Source: Bifidobacterium sp.
Lineage (GTDB): Bacteria > Actinomycetota > Actinomycetes > Actinomycetales > Bifidobacteriaceae
Direction: 5' to 3'
Assembly: GCA_024104275.1 (NCBI GenBank)
Contig: JAGGHK010000001.1
Coordinates: 124,001 to 188,000, forward strand
DNA: 64,000 nucleotides
The notes below the pieces were generated by a model that saw only the letters and a list, made by a program, of their open reading frames with translations, was not told where the DNA came from and ran no database searches. Of the stretch, positions 56,988 to 64,000 are shown one piece after another (position 1 is the first letter of the stretch; every line of letters starts with the position of its first letter). A program made the translations under genes and the position numbers.

Positions 56988-57866
56988 ATGTCAGAACAGA
57001 AGAAGCCAAGGCTTGCCGAAGTCGTCAAGGTGCTGGAAGCGCTGTATCCGCTCAAATATGCTGAGGATTGGGATTATCCGGGGCTGATCGTCGGAGACCT
57101 CAACGATACCGTCGGCAGGATCGTCTTCGCCGCCGACCCGACCATGGCCGTGATCGACAAGGCGATTGCGATGGGTGCCGACCTGCTCATCTGCCATCAT
57201 CCGCTCTTCTTCCGTGCGGTGCATGAGGTTTCCGGGCTTGGAGTGCATGGAGCCATCGCCGGAAAGCTGTATCGCGCCCACTGCGCGCTGTGGGTCGGGC
57301 ACACCAACGCCGACGTGGCCTATCGCGGGGTCGCTCAGGCCGCGGCCGATGCGTTCGGATTGCAGGACCAGGTGCCGCTGGTGTCGGCTGGCGAAGAAAA
57401 CGGGCATGCCGTTGGGCTGGGACGTGTCGGTACGTTGGCGGAACCGATGACGTTGCGTGCGTTTGCGCAGCGCGTCGCGGCGGAAGTACCGAAAACGAAT
57501 TATGGTATTCAGGTTGCCGGAGATTTGGATGCTGATGTTCAACGTATTGCTGTGTTGCCAGGGTCGGGGGATTCCGATTTTGACGAGGTGCGGGAAAGCG
57601 GCGCCGACGTCTACGTGACCAGCGACCTGCGCCATCATCCGGCCACGGACGCGCTGCAGCAGGCGTGGTACGAGGGATCGCTAACGGGCGAGACCATGAA
57701 ACCGGCGCTCATCAACACGCCTCACTCGGCCATCGAGTCTATGTGGTTCAGGTATGCGCTTGACGATATCGCCGACGGGGTCGAGAAGGCCACTGGTTTC
57801 CGGCCTGAGACGGAACGTGTTGGGATCGTCACCGATCCGTGGCAATTGGTGTTGGGTCGGGACTAG
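56988..57866 (+). CDS. Nif3-like dinuclear metal-binding protein
   Basis: 292 residues. Start E-Q-K-K-P-R-L-A-E-V-V, then E-D-W-D-Y-P-G-L-I-V-G-D, the metal-ligand motifs I-C-H-H-P-L-F-F (about residues 65-72) and H-T-N-A-D (about 105), and the late S-D-L-R-H-H-P. Hexameric rings with a two-metal centre are known; the reaction is still uncertain (some annotated as GTP cyclohydrolase 1 type 2). It has the shorter form without the inserted PII-like domain. GGAGGAG lies right before the ATG. Confidence 0.92.
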   Translation: MSEQKKPRLAEVVKVLEALYPLKYAEDWDYPGLIVGDLNDTVGRIVFAADPTMAVIDKAIAMGADLLICHHPLFFRAVHEVSGLGVHGAIAGKLYRAHCALWVGHTNADVAYRGVAQAAADAFGLQDQVPLVSAGEENGHAVGLGRVGTLAEPMTLRAFAQRVAAEVPKTNYGIQVAGDLDADVQRIAVLPGSGDSDFDEVRESGADVYVTSDLRHHPATDALQQAWYEGSLTGETMKPALINTPHSAIESMWFRYALDDIADGVEKATGFRPETERVGIVTDPWQLVLGRD

Positions 57867-58026
57867 TCGTCGAGTATCTGCTGGGATATGTTGTGCGGAT
57901 TGGTTCGGCTGGGTCGGCTTTTGCTTGTATGTCTTTGTTCTACATTGATGGAAAATAGCTGATATTAATATATTCGTATATTGCGGTTCGTTTCCGTCAA
58001 AGGTTGTGATAGGGGAGTTGGAAAGA

Positions 58027-58683
58027 ATGAAAGATACAGAAACGACTGAGTGTATCCGCAAAGAGGTCAACGCTCGTTTGCAGGAATCGACCGACGGTGT
58101 CGATATGGAGACGCCGATACGGTTGGTTTCCAGCGAAACCGTTTACCGCGGGGCCATTTTCCGCATCGACGACCGCAAGCTGGCGCTCGCGAAAACCGAC
58201 GGTGGGGAGGTGCCCGTTCGCAGGCAGATTCTGGTCCATCCTCAGGCCGTGGTGATGCTTGTTCACGACGAAGTTCAGGACAAGTATCTGCTGGAACGGG
58301 AGTATCGTGTCGGCCCGAACAAGTTCACGTACGGTTTCCCGGCGGGACTGATGGAAGACGGTGAAAAGCCCGAAGTTTCGGCCTTGCGCGAGCTGCAAGA
58401 AGAAACGGGAGTCGCGCCGAAAGACAAGGAATCAGTGCGAATCGAACATGTCGGTGATTTCTATTCTTCCGGCGGCATGACCAATGAACTCGCGCATATT
58501 TTCGTGATTCACTTTTCGGCTTGGAAACGGGAACCGCGCCATTTCGATAAGGACGAGCACGTGCAATCCACATGGGTGACGTGGGAAGAGCTGACCGGCA
58601 TCGGTATTCAGGCTGCGGATTCCACCATCGCCATCCAGCACGAGCAGATTCGCCGGTTGCGCGAGCGGCTGGGAAAGAACTAG
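58027..58683 (+). CDS. NUDIX hydrolase (ADP-ribose pyrophosphatase-like)
   Basis: 218 residues from ATG 58027, with GGGGAG nine bases upstream. The full NUDIX box G-x5-E-x7-R-E-L-x-E-E-x-G-V (G-L-M-E-D-G-E ... R-E-L-Q-E-E-T-G-V) lies at about residues 104-126, preceded by E-R-E-Y-R and followed by the F-Y-S-S-G-G-M-T segment typical of ADP-ribose pyrophosphatases of the MutT/NudF branch. It would split ADP-ribose or a related nucleotide sugar. The N-terminal 30 residues (C-I-R-K-E-V-N-A-R-L) are extra. Confidence 0.9.
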   Translation: MKDTETTECIRKEVNARLQESTDGVDMETPIRLVSSETVYRGAIFRIDDRKLALAKTDGGEVPVRRQILVHPQAVVMLVHDEVQDKYLLEREYRVGPNKFTYGFPAGLMEDGEKPEVSALRELQEETGVAPKDKESVRIEHVGDFYSSGGMTNELAHIFVIHFSAWKREPRHFDKDEHVQSTWVTWEELTGIGIQAADSTIAIQHEQIRRLRERLGKN

Positions 58684-58767
58684 CGATACAGACCTTTGAC
58701 TATTCATCGTTGGGTATGGACCAGAGGTGATTTGTCTCGTCCGTTCCCAGTTCCGGGCCTGGTTCGG

Positions 58768-58868
58768 TGTTGAATTCGTGTTTTTTGGGGTTCTTGGTGC
58801 GCCAAGATGTCTATTTTGGACGGAATTGATGTTGAATTTGTCGTTTTTCGGGGTCTTGGCGCGCCAAG
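58768..58868. repeat. Pair of 39-bp direct repeats ending in a palindrome
   Basis: Copies at 58768-58806 and 58830-58868 match at 33 of 39 positions; each ends with CTTGG(T/C)GCGCCAAG, a 14-base palindrome in copy 2. They lie between the NUDIX gene and the membrane protein gene, outside any gene. Confidence 0.7.
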
Positions 58869-58954
58869 GGCTCCGATTGAGGAAGATTGCCGGCTGTGAG
58901 GCCCGCATCATCCGGCATAAATGGTCGCGATTGCCGAATAGTGAATGATTGATT

Positions 58955-60148
58955 TTATTGTGTGGCCGCGATGCGCGAATGCATGCGGTGGTTTTTGTCG
59001 ACCGAAGACGGAATAGTCTCGGCTATATTGGCCGTGGCCACATCTGTTGAAGTCTCTTCTTGGTCGATATGCAAGACCTGCTCGGCGATACGGTCGGCCT
59101 CGATGGCCGCTATCTGGCGCGAGAACATGATGAACCAGCCGAGGAAGACGAGACCGGCCAGAGCCTCGACGTTGGTCATCGTGTTGGAGCCCATCATCCA
59201 TTGCGCGAGCACCACGCCGCATACGGCGATGGCGAGGTAACCGGCTAAGTAAATGGCGATGGAAAGCTGTGGGGCGAGCCAGGGGAGTGCAATCAGGAGT
59301 AGTCCCATCAGAATGACGATGCCGCGAGCGAAGACGTTGTGAAGAATGGGATGCGGTGTATAGCGAAATGTGCCGATGCCGATGAAGGCGATGCCGGAGC
59401 AGACCAACATGACGGAAAGACAGGTCAGACGTGCCTTGTAATGCTTGATGCGGCTGGAACGCAGTGGGCCTTGTTCCTGATGCCATTCGCGACGCTGGCG
59501 ATACGAAGTGACCAGTTCCGAGATGGCGAAGTAGCTGACGATGATGATGCAGATGCCGGCGAGGATTAGCGTTGAGTTGAACATATGTGCGGCGAAAGTA
59601 GTGCGGTCGCCGAGCTGCGAGAAATTGTTCGTGTACCAATTCGGATCGTCCGTGGTCAGGCCTGCGACGCTCACTCCGGCGACCACGAAAAGCGGCAACA
59701 GGCCGGCCAGCGTTTTGGCATCCATCAGTTCGGCCTGCACGAAGGTGACATAACCGGCGACACCTGAGAAACCGGCGCACACCGCGATGATGTATTCGAG
59801 GAACATGGTGCCCATCAGGTTGTTGGCCACGCTTAGGAGAGCGAACGAGGTGAGAAACAGCGTGGAGGCGTAGACCGTCGCAAGGGCCAGGATTTCGACC
59901 AGGCGGCGCAGGATTTCTATCCAACGATTGTGGGTATTGAGCGAACTGGAGCGCCGGGCATAGCCGAAAATGAAAGAAATGGTGCCGCACGCGGCGATGA
60001 TGATGGAGGCGATGACGAACTGGCGGCGGCTGATCATCCATGCGGCCGGCAGCAGCGAGACGCACAGCTCCATGACGCTCGCCCCAGCGATGGCGCAGAT
60101 GATGAAGGAGACGAGCCCTGAGGTCTCCGTGCGCTGATGCAGTCCCAT
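58955..60148 (-). CDS. Multi-pass membrane protein of unknown function
   Basis: 397 residues from ATG 60148; GAAGGG lies twelve bases upstream, and the frame is open further to 60280. About ten hydrophobic segments. A loop D-P-N-W-Y-T-N-N-F-S-Q-L-G followed by F-N-S-T-L-I-L-A-G resembles the S-x-L-G ... F-N pattern of DUF998-like membrane proteins, but this is a weak likeness. No enzyme motif. The hydrophilic C-terminus ends ...S-R-I-A-A-T-Q. Single gene with no functional neighbours. I cannot name its role. Confidence 0.75.
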   Translation of the reverse strand: MGLHQRTETSGLVSFIICAIAGASVMELCVSLLPAAWMISRRQFVIASIIIAACGTISFIFGYARRSSSLNTHNRWIEILRRLVEILALATVYASTLFLTSFALLSVANNLMGTMFLEYIIAVCAGFSGVAGYVTFVQAELMDAKTLAGLLPLFVVAGVSVAGLTTDDPNWYTNNFSQLGDRTTFAAHMFNSTLILAGICIIIVSYFAISELVTSYRQRREWHQEQGPLRSSRIKHYKARLTCLSVMLVCSGIAFIGIGTFRYTPHPILHNVFARGIVILMGLLLIALPWLAPQLSIAIYLAGYLAIAVCGVVLAQWMMGSNTMTNVEALAGLVFLGWFIMFSRQIAAIEADRIAEQVLHIDQEETSTDVATANIAETIPSSVDKNHRMHSRIAATQ

Positions 60149-60282
60149 GGTTGTTTGTTGCCCTTCGTGTCTCGCTGTTTGTTCGCTGGCTAGTTTGCCG
60201 TATATGCCGTTGCCTATCTTAGCGAGTCGCATGGCCGGGGTTGCGCTATACTTGATGTTTGTGCTTTGTTTTGTTGGCACAT

Positions 60283-60356
60283 CGGGATGTAGCGCAGTTT
60301 GGTAGCGCGCCTGCTTTGGGAGCAGGATGTCGCAGGTTCAAATCCTGTCATCCCGA
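60283..60356 (+). tRNA. tRNA-Pro (anticodon UGG)
   Basis: 74 bases. Acceptor CGGGATG/CATCCCG, anticodon stem CCTGC/GCAGG around loop TTTGGGA (anticodon TGG), T-arm GCAGG/CCTGT with one G-T pair, discriminator A; the G at position 72 and C at 1 fit bacterial proline. No CCA encoded. A tRNA 3' end here is a possible integration site, but no integrase follows. Confidence 0.95.
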
Positions 60357-60643
60357 CTGAAAATGTTGAGATTCCAATGTTTCTTAGTGTTGTGATTTTG
60401 TGTATTTTATTTCTAGACACGATTCAGACACGATGACTTTCATCTTCAATATTCCTGTTTCTTATAGAATTGTGAATTTTCTTATATGCTCCTTAGTGTT
60501 AACTTATACTTTGGCATAGCTGCTGGTTGACGGCGAAGGACTTAGAAATGTCTACGTGACGGTCTGGCCGGAGCCATAATCCGTTGTGACCAGTTTGGAA
60601 AACATGGCCCTTGTGGATTGCCCGTGAAAGGAGATCTCCCTAT

Positions 60644-61129
60644 ATGTCTGATATTCTCAGAAAGCCAACCTCGATCGCGAAGATATACGAGGCTTTAAGC
60701 GCAGTAGCGGATGGCCGTGTGGAATTGTGTAGTCCGGAATCAAAAGCCATCGTGACTTCATCGGCCCACACGAAACGTTATACGGTGATGATTTCCGACG
60801 GACTGTATACCTCCAACGACAATGCGACGTACTGGCAGCATTATGCCGGTTATCCCATCATCGCGGTGTTCATCAAGCAGGGAAGAATCAGTCTTCCGCC
60901 GGATTCCCGACTGCTGTTGAAACATTTCAAAAACATCAATTGGAAGCGGCTGAATACCGAAAACAAGAACCATTACGATAAATCCATCTCTCAGTTTCTG
61001 TCCTCGACCGGCCATGCGGATCAAATCGAGAAGCTCGTTCGAAACGTGTACGACCAGGCCAACAGCCTCCCGTTCGCCGTCAAAGGCAACCGCAAACCAA
61101 TCATCAAGGTGCCGAAAACAGAGGAATGA
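60644..61129 (+). CDS. Hypothetical protein
   Basis: 161 residues from ATG 60644, with AAAGGAG about 11 bases upstream; a GTG at 60614 in frame is less likely. Soluble, with Lys/Asn-rich C-terminal half. It starts D-I-L-R-K-P-T-S-I-A-K-I-Y-E-A-L and contains Y-W-Q-H-Y-A-G-Y-P-I-I-A-V-F and a basic end. I recognise no domain. Codon use is less GC-biased than in the core genes. It lies 287 bases after tRNA-Pro, at the start of an accessory-looking stretch. Confidence 0.65.
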   Translation: MSDILRKPTSIAKIYEALSAVADGRVELCSPESKAIVTSSAHTKRYTVMISDGLYTSNDNATYWQHYAGYPIIAVFIKQGRISLPPDSRLLLKHFKNINWKRLNTENKNHYDKSISQFLSSTGHADQIEKLVRNVYDQANSLPFAVKGNRKPIIKVPKTEE

Positions 61130-61188
61130 AACCCGGCATACGAAATAAGGTGTGCGGACGTACGTATTTCAGATGCTTATTAGATCGT

Positions 61189-62097
61189 TTAGTTTTCATA
61201 ACGATTCCATAATGGCTTTACCATTTTCCCTTTTCTTCGCAGAGACATCAGCAGGAATACCGCGAATAGCCCGCACGCCACGACCGGCACGATGCTGGCT
61301 TCGAAGCCGAACGTGCCGCCGGTTAGGATTGCGGGGCCTTGCCAACGCGCGATGAGCCATGACGACTGCTTGCCGGTTCCGGAGACGACGGAACCGAATA
61401 TCGGGCCTTCGGTGACGTTCCACATGGCGTGGAAGCCGATGACCCACCACAGCGATCGTGTCCACGCGTAGATGGCTGCGAACAGCGCTCCGGACTCTAT
61501 CGCGAGGGCGAGCGCTCCCCACAGCGTCGCTCCGGGGTTGCCCAAGTGCATGAGCCCGAACAGCAGGGCGGAAACCAGAACGCCGCCCCAGGTTCCAATC
61601 CATTCCTCGAGCAGCCTGAAGATGATGCCGCGGCACGCAATTTCCTCGCCGATGCCGCCGCAGACGCCCATGACGAAAATATCCATCCACGGCGAGTAGT
61701 TCGGATTGAAACCGGTGACGCGATAGTTGCCGGTAATAAAGAGGATGCCGACGTACGAAGCGATGATGCCGAAGCCCGCGAGCATTCCGGCCAGCAAGCC
61801 GAGGAGTCGGGAGAGCCGTAGTTCGTACGGGTGACGGCGCTTTTCGAGCAGCATCACCACGACGAGGTAGGCGATGATGACCGCAGCGACCTCCAAAGGG
61901 GCGGTCACTGACATGGATAGCATCCAGCGGTTTTCACCACCGACATGACGTTGTACGTGCAGAACGTGTTTGACCAGCATGAAGGCGGGGACATAGAGCA
62001 CTAGGAATATCAGGACGAAAGCAAGGAAATGCACCAGCGTCCGTATGGCGGCCTGCCGTTTCCCGGTTTTCACGTCCTCGTGGTCTGGCGTCAGCAT
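61189..62097 (-). CDS. CPBP-family intramembrane metalloprotease
   Basis: 302 residues from ATG 62097; AGAGGAG lies five bases before it, too close to the neighbouring ATG at 62100. About eight membrane helices. Active-site motifs: motif 1 E-E-I-A-C-R-G (EExxxR), motif 2 F-G-L-M-H (FxxxH) and motif 3 G-F-H-A-M-W-N (HxxxN). Relatives process prenylated proteins or give bacteriocin self-immunity. No bacteriocin gene is recognised nearby, but the adjacent non-coding interval has tiny open frames. Confidence 0.9.
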   Translation of the reverse strand: MLTPDHEDVKTGKRQAAIRTLVHFLAFVLIFLVLYVPAFMLVKHVLHVQRHVGGENRWMLSMSVTAPLEVAAVIIAYLVVVMLLEKRRHPYELRLSRLLGLLAGMLAGFGIIASYVGILFITGNYRVTGFNPNYSPWMDIFVMGVCGGIGEEIACRGIIFRLLEEWIGTWGGVLVSALLFGLMHLGNPGATLWGALALAIESGALFAAIYAWTRSLWWVIGFHAMWNVTEGPIFGSVVSGTGKQSSWLIARWQGPAILTGGTFGFEASIVPVVACGLFAVFLLMSLRRKGKMVKPLWNRYEN

Positions 62098-62743
62098 CAT
62101 ACTCCTCTCGACAGAAACTCTTTCTCTGAATAAATACTACCGAGCGTGCTGGAATCTTCAGAAATCTCAGGGTTATCTGTGGCGTACCTGATTCAGATAT
62201 CGCTTGCTGTTTTATGCATAACTGCCTACGTGACTTCCCGGTTTGGTTAAAACTTCGTAATGAGTATTGAAGGATGTACGGCTTGGTGCGTAGGAGCATG
62301 ATTATCGAAAATCAGTCATAAGAGTGATGCAATATGCCGATTTTATTTGACTTGTATGTTATTGCCTTTTCTGGCAAAATGAATATTGCTTCACTCTGAA
62401 AAGGGAGAGGCTCCAAGTCGCCGGGGGTATTCCCCCGGCATTCTTTTATCCGCTGCCGTATAAGGGGATTTTGTTGAGCAAGTTGAGTATTAAGAAATGG
62501 AAGAAGAGGTGTGTGGATTGGATTGAAGTTGCTTGTGGTGGGATTTGGGTCGCGCTTTGTTTATGCTGATGCCGGGCGTAACGGTATCAATAAGGTCGGG
62601 CTTCGGAACGAAACCAGTATTGGGCTTCCAATGCCGATTCTTGGCTTTACGCTCTCGGTGGCGCTGAATCGTTGCCGTTCATGAAGTCCTAAGATGGGTC
62701 GATAGACGTATTTTTTACTGGATGGCCACAGGAGGCTTGCGCG
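62098..62743. other. Non-coding interval with orphan terminator and tiny frames
   Basis: 646 bases without an ordinary gene. Contents: the divergent promoter area; a 21-codon frame at 62334-62399 that ends just before a strong terminator (62420-62448); and a 32-codon frame (62471-62569, TTG start, AAGGGG upstream) coding a Lys/Trp/Cys-rich peptide. Both frames are unproven. Confidence 0.4.
62420..62448 (+). terminator. Orphan intrinsic terminator
   Basis: GCCGGGGG-TATT-CCCCCGGC followed by ATTCTTTTA. It is not behind any recognised gene on this strand, which implies a short transcript ends here. Confidence 0.85.
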
Positions 62744-63630
62744 ATGAGCGACACGACGACGTTGAGATTGGTGATACAGGAATGGCATGGTGGGGTCAAT
62801 CCGGATTATGTGATGGGTGCGCGGCTGATGGATGTCATCGCCCCGGTTCCGCGGGATTGCCGGACGGCACATGTCGACGTGGACATGGATTTCGATGCCG
62901 ATCTCAGGCTTGACGATGGCGTTCGTGCCGGCAGACAGCTTGTCGACCAGCTGGGCAGGACGAAAGCAATCCTCGGCGACCGGCGGCCCGAGCATGTGCT
63001 GACCATCGGGGGGGGGGAGGAGGAGACTGCTCGGTCTAGCAGGCCCCGTTCGATTATCTCTCCGGAAAGTATGACGATCTTGGGATCATCTGGCTGGACG
63101 CGCATCCAGACATCTCCGACACCAGCCAGTCCGAGCATCTGCATGAGATGGTGCTCGGCAACCTGCTTGGTCGCGGTGGTGAGGCCGGTTCGGCCACCCA
63201 TGTGGAGCATCCGGTCGATTCCGCACATGTGCTGATGGCCGGACTGATCGAGGAACGCCTGCGTGATATGGACAGTGCGTGCACCGAGCTTGGCCTTCCT
63301 ATCGTCTCTCCTGAGCAGATTGGCAGCGGTGACGGATTCGCCGTGATTGCCGACTGGCTCGGTCGCGAGCATATCGGCCATCTTGCCGTCCACTGGGACC
63401 TTGATTCGCTGAGCCCTGCCGGTTACCGGAGCATCCTTCCGGCGGAGCCGGGCACCGATCCGGCCAAGTTCCCCGCGGCTGTCGGCAGGCTCGATTTGGA
63501 TGACGTGTGCAGGCTGCTTGACTACGTTTCGGCACGGACCGAGCTGGTCGGGCTCACCATCGCCGAACACATGCCGTGGGACGCCCTGAACATGCGCCGC
63601 ACTCTCGAAGACCTTCCGTTCTTCGGCTAG
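62744..63630 (+). pseudogene. Arginase/ureohydrolase-family protein, disrupted
   Basis: Two reading frames together give an arginase-fold protein of about 295 residues. Frame 2 (62744 on) holds the N-terminus L-R-L-V-I-Q-E-W-H-G-G ... V-L-T-I-G-G. Frame 1 continues with D-C-S-V, a TAG stop at 63037-63039, then Q-A-P-F-D-Y ... W-L-D-A-H-P-D (metal motif) and V-H-W-D-L-D (second metal motif). The switch falls in ten consecutive G followed by AGGAGGAG (63008-63025), so a shift plus a nonsense codon break the gene. AGGAGG precedes the ATG. Metal ligands downstream are otherwise intact, pointing to recent loss. Substrate unknown (family also acts on agmatine, guanidino acids and formimidoylglutamate). 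Confidence 0.85.
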
Positions 63631-63809
63631 ATCTGGATTAGTCATGCACTGATTGGTTCGCGGTATCGTTTTGGCATGATGGCAGCCGATACCGGACAGT
63701 CGTCGTGTGTTTCAAATCATCGTTAAGACAGTTTCCGTAAAATATCTCTGTCCTATAAGGTTGTCATATCCGACATGGCAGCAATCCGGTTTGACTTCAA
63801 GTACATGAG

Positions 63810-63834
63810 GTCTTTAGGCTTTCTCTCTAAAGAC
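63810..63834. terminator. Small hairpin upstream of the last gene
   Basis: GTCTTTAG/CTAAAGAC with a nine-base loop, 81 bases before the start at 63915. Could be a terminator of the arginase remnant or a leader structure. Confidence 0.4.
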
Positions 63835-63914
63835 TGTTAAATCGTGAGATTATGGCTGAACATCATGTGTTTGGTTTCATTCATTCGTTGGATGAACGGT
63901 AAAGGAGTGTTGTC

Positions 63915-64000
63915 ATGGATATGGTTTCAAGGGATGATATCGATTTGGATTTCCCGCGTTCGCTGGCCGAGCGGACGGTGCAGCGGTATGCGAAGGCGAT
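63915..64000 (+). CDS. Start of a protein gene, cut by the window edge
   Basis: ATG at 63915 with AAAGGAG eight bases upstream; 28 codons are visible (M-D-M-V-S-R-D-D-I-D-L-D-F-P-R-S-L-A-E-R-T-V-Q-R-Y) and stay open to the end. Too short to assign. Confidence 0.6.
   Translation, partial: MDMVSRDDIDLDFPRSLAERTVQRYAKA

Noticed and set aside
60357..60643. Integrated element at tRNA-Pro
   Set aside because: No integrase and no second copy of the tRNA 3' end seen within the window; kept only as a weak hypothesis in the findings.

Overview
This window looks like a chromosomal segment of a high-GC actinobacterium, most likely a Bifidobacterium. The grounds are the actinobacterial gene set (WhiB, PdtaS/PdtaR, CarD, DUF501, DUF5719, a four-domain ribosomal protein S1, an FtsB-DUF501-Ppx block), the gene order coaE-uvrB ... 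pyk-pdtaR-polA, and strong GC bias at third codon positions. The species cannot be fixed from the sequence alone. I count about 45 protein genes (two cut by the window edges, one broken) and three tRNAs. There is no rRNA, CRISPR array, insertion sequence or integrase. Unless stated otherwise, functions are inferred from recognised motifs and family resemblance; no database was searched.

Layout. 1-2.6 kb: the end of a uracil permease, then a gluconate block (gluconokinase, 6-phosphogluconate dehydrogenase). 2.7-8.4 kb: a BrnQ amino acid carrier, a giant UPF0182 membrane protein and a GNAT acetyltransferase. 8.6-17.2 kb: pth-mfd (overlapping), eno, an FtsB/DivIC-like gene, DUF501 and ppx. 17.3-21.4 kb: tRNA-Leu(UAA), L-serine ammonia-lyase, FKBP isomerase, greA and a hemolysin III/TrhA-like gene. 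21.5-32.8 kb: pdtaS and whiB facing each other, then an envelope block with two LytR-CpsA-Psr proteins, a giant membrane glycosyltransferase, a DUF5719 protein, a metallopeptidase-fold protein without its zinc motif, and a phosphomannomutase-like HAD phosphatase. 32.9-38.5 kb: comF, a umuDC mutasome operon under two SOS boxes, a PhoR/PhoP-like two-component pair and carD. 38.5-41.8 kb: a zinc or manganese ABC importer split into two Zur-type transcription units. 42-47.7 kb: folD, rpsA, coaE and uvrB, with a perfect SOS box for uvrB inside coaE. 48-58.7 kb: an organophosphate antiporter, terC, pyk, an unusual tRNA with a CAA anticodon, pdtaR, polA, a Nif3-like gene and a NUDIX hydrolase. 58.7-64 kb: a more accessory stretch with a palindromic repeat pair, a multi-pass membrane protein, tRNA-Pro, an unknown gene, a CPBP protease and a broken arginase-family gene.

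Regulatory themes visible in the DNA. (1) SOS: perfect LexA-type boxes at umuD (two) and uvrB (one). (2) Metal: the same 15-bp Zur/Fur-like operator in front of both halves of the metal importer. (3) Carbon: near-identical LacI-family operators upstream of eno and pyk, two glycolytic genes 37 kb apart. (4) The PdtaS kinase and its expected partner PdtaR lie 29 kb apart, as orphans.

I did not find a clear, wholly new multi-gene system. The most unusual items are the class I tRNA with anticodon CAA, the poly-G/GGA-disrupted arginase gene, the envelope-cluster pseudo-metallopeptidase, the split Zur regulon with a His-rich ATPase tail, and the non-coding interval at 62.1-62.7 kb that has its own terminator and tiny open frames.
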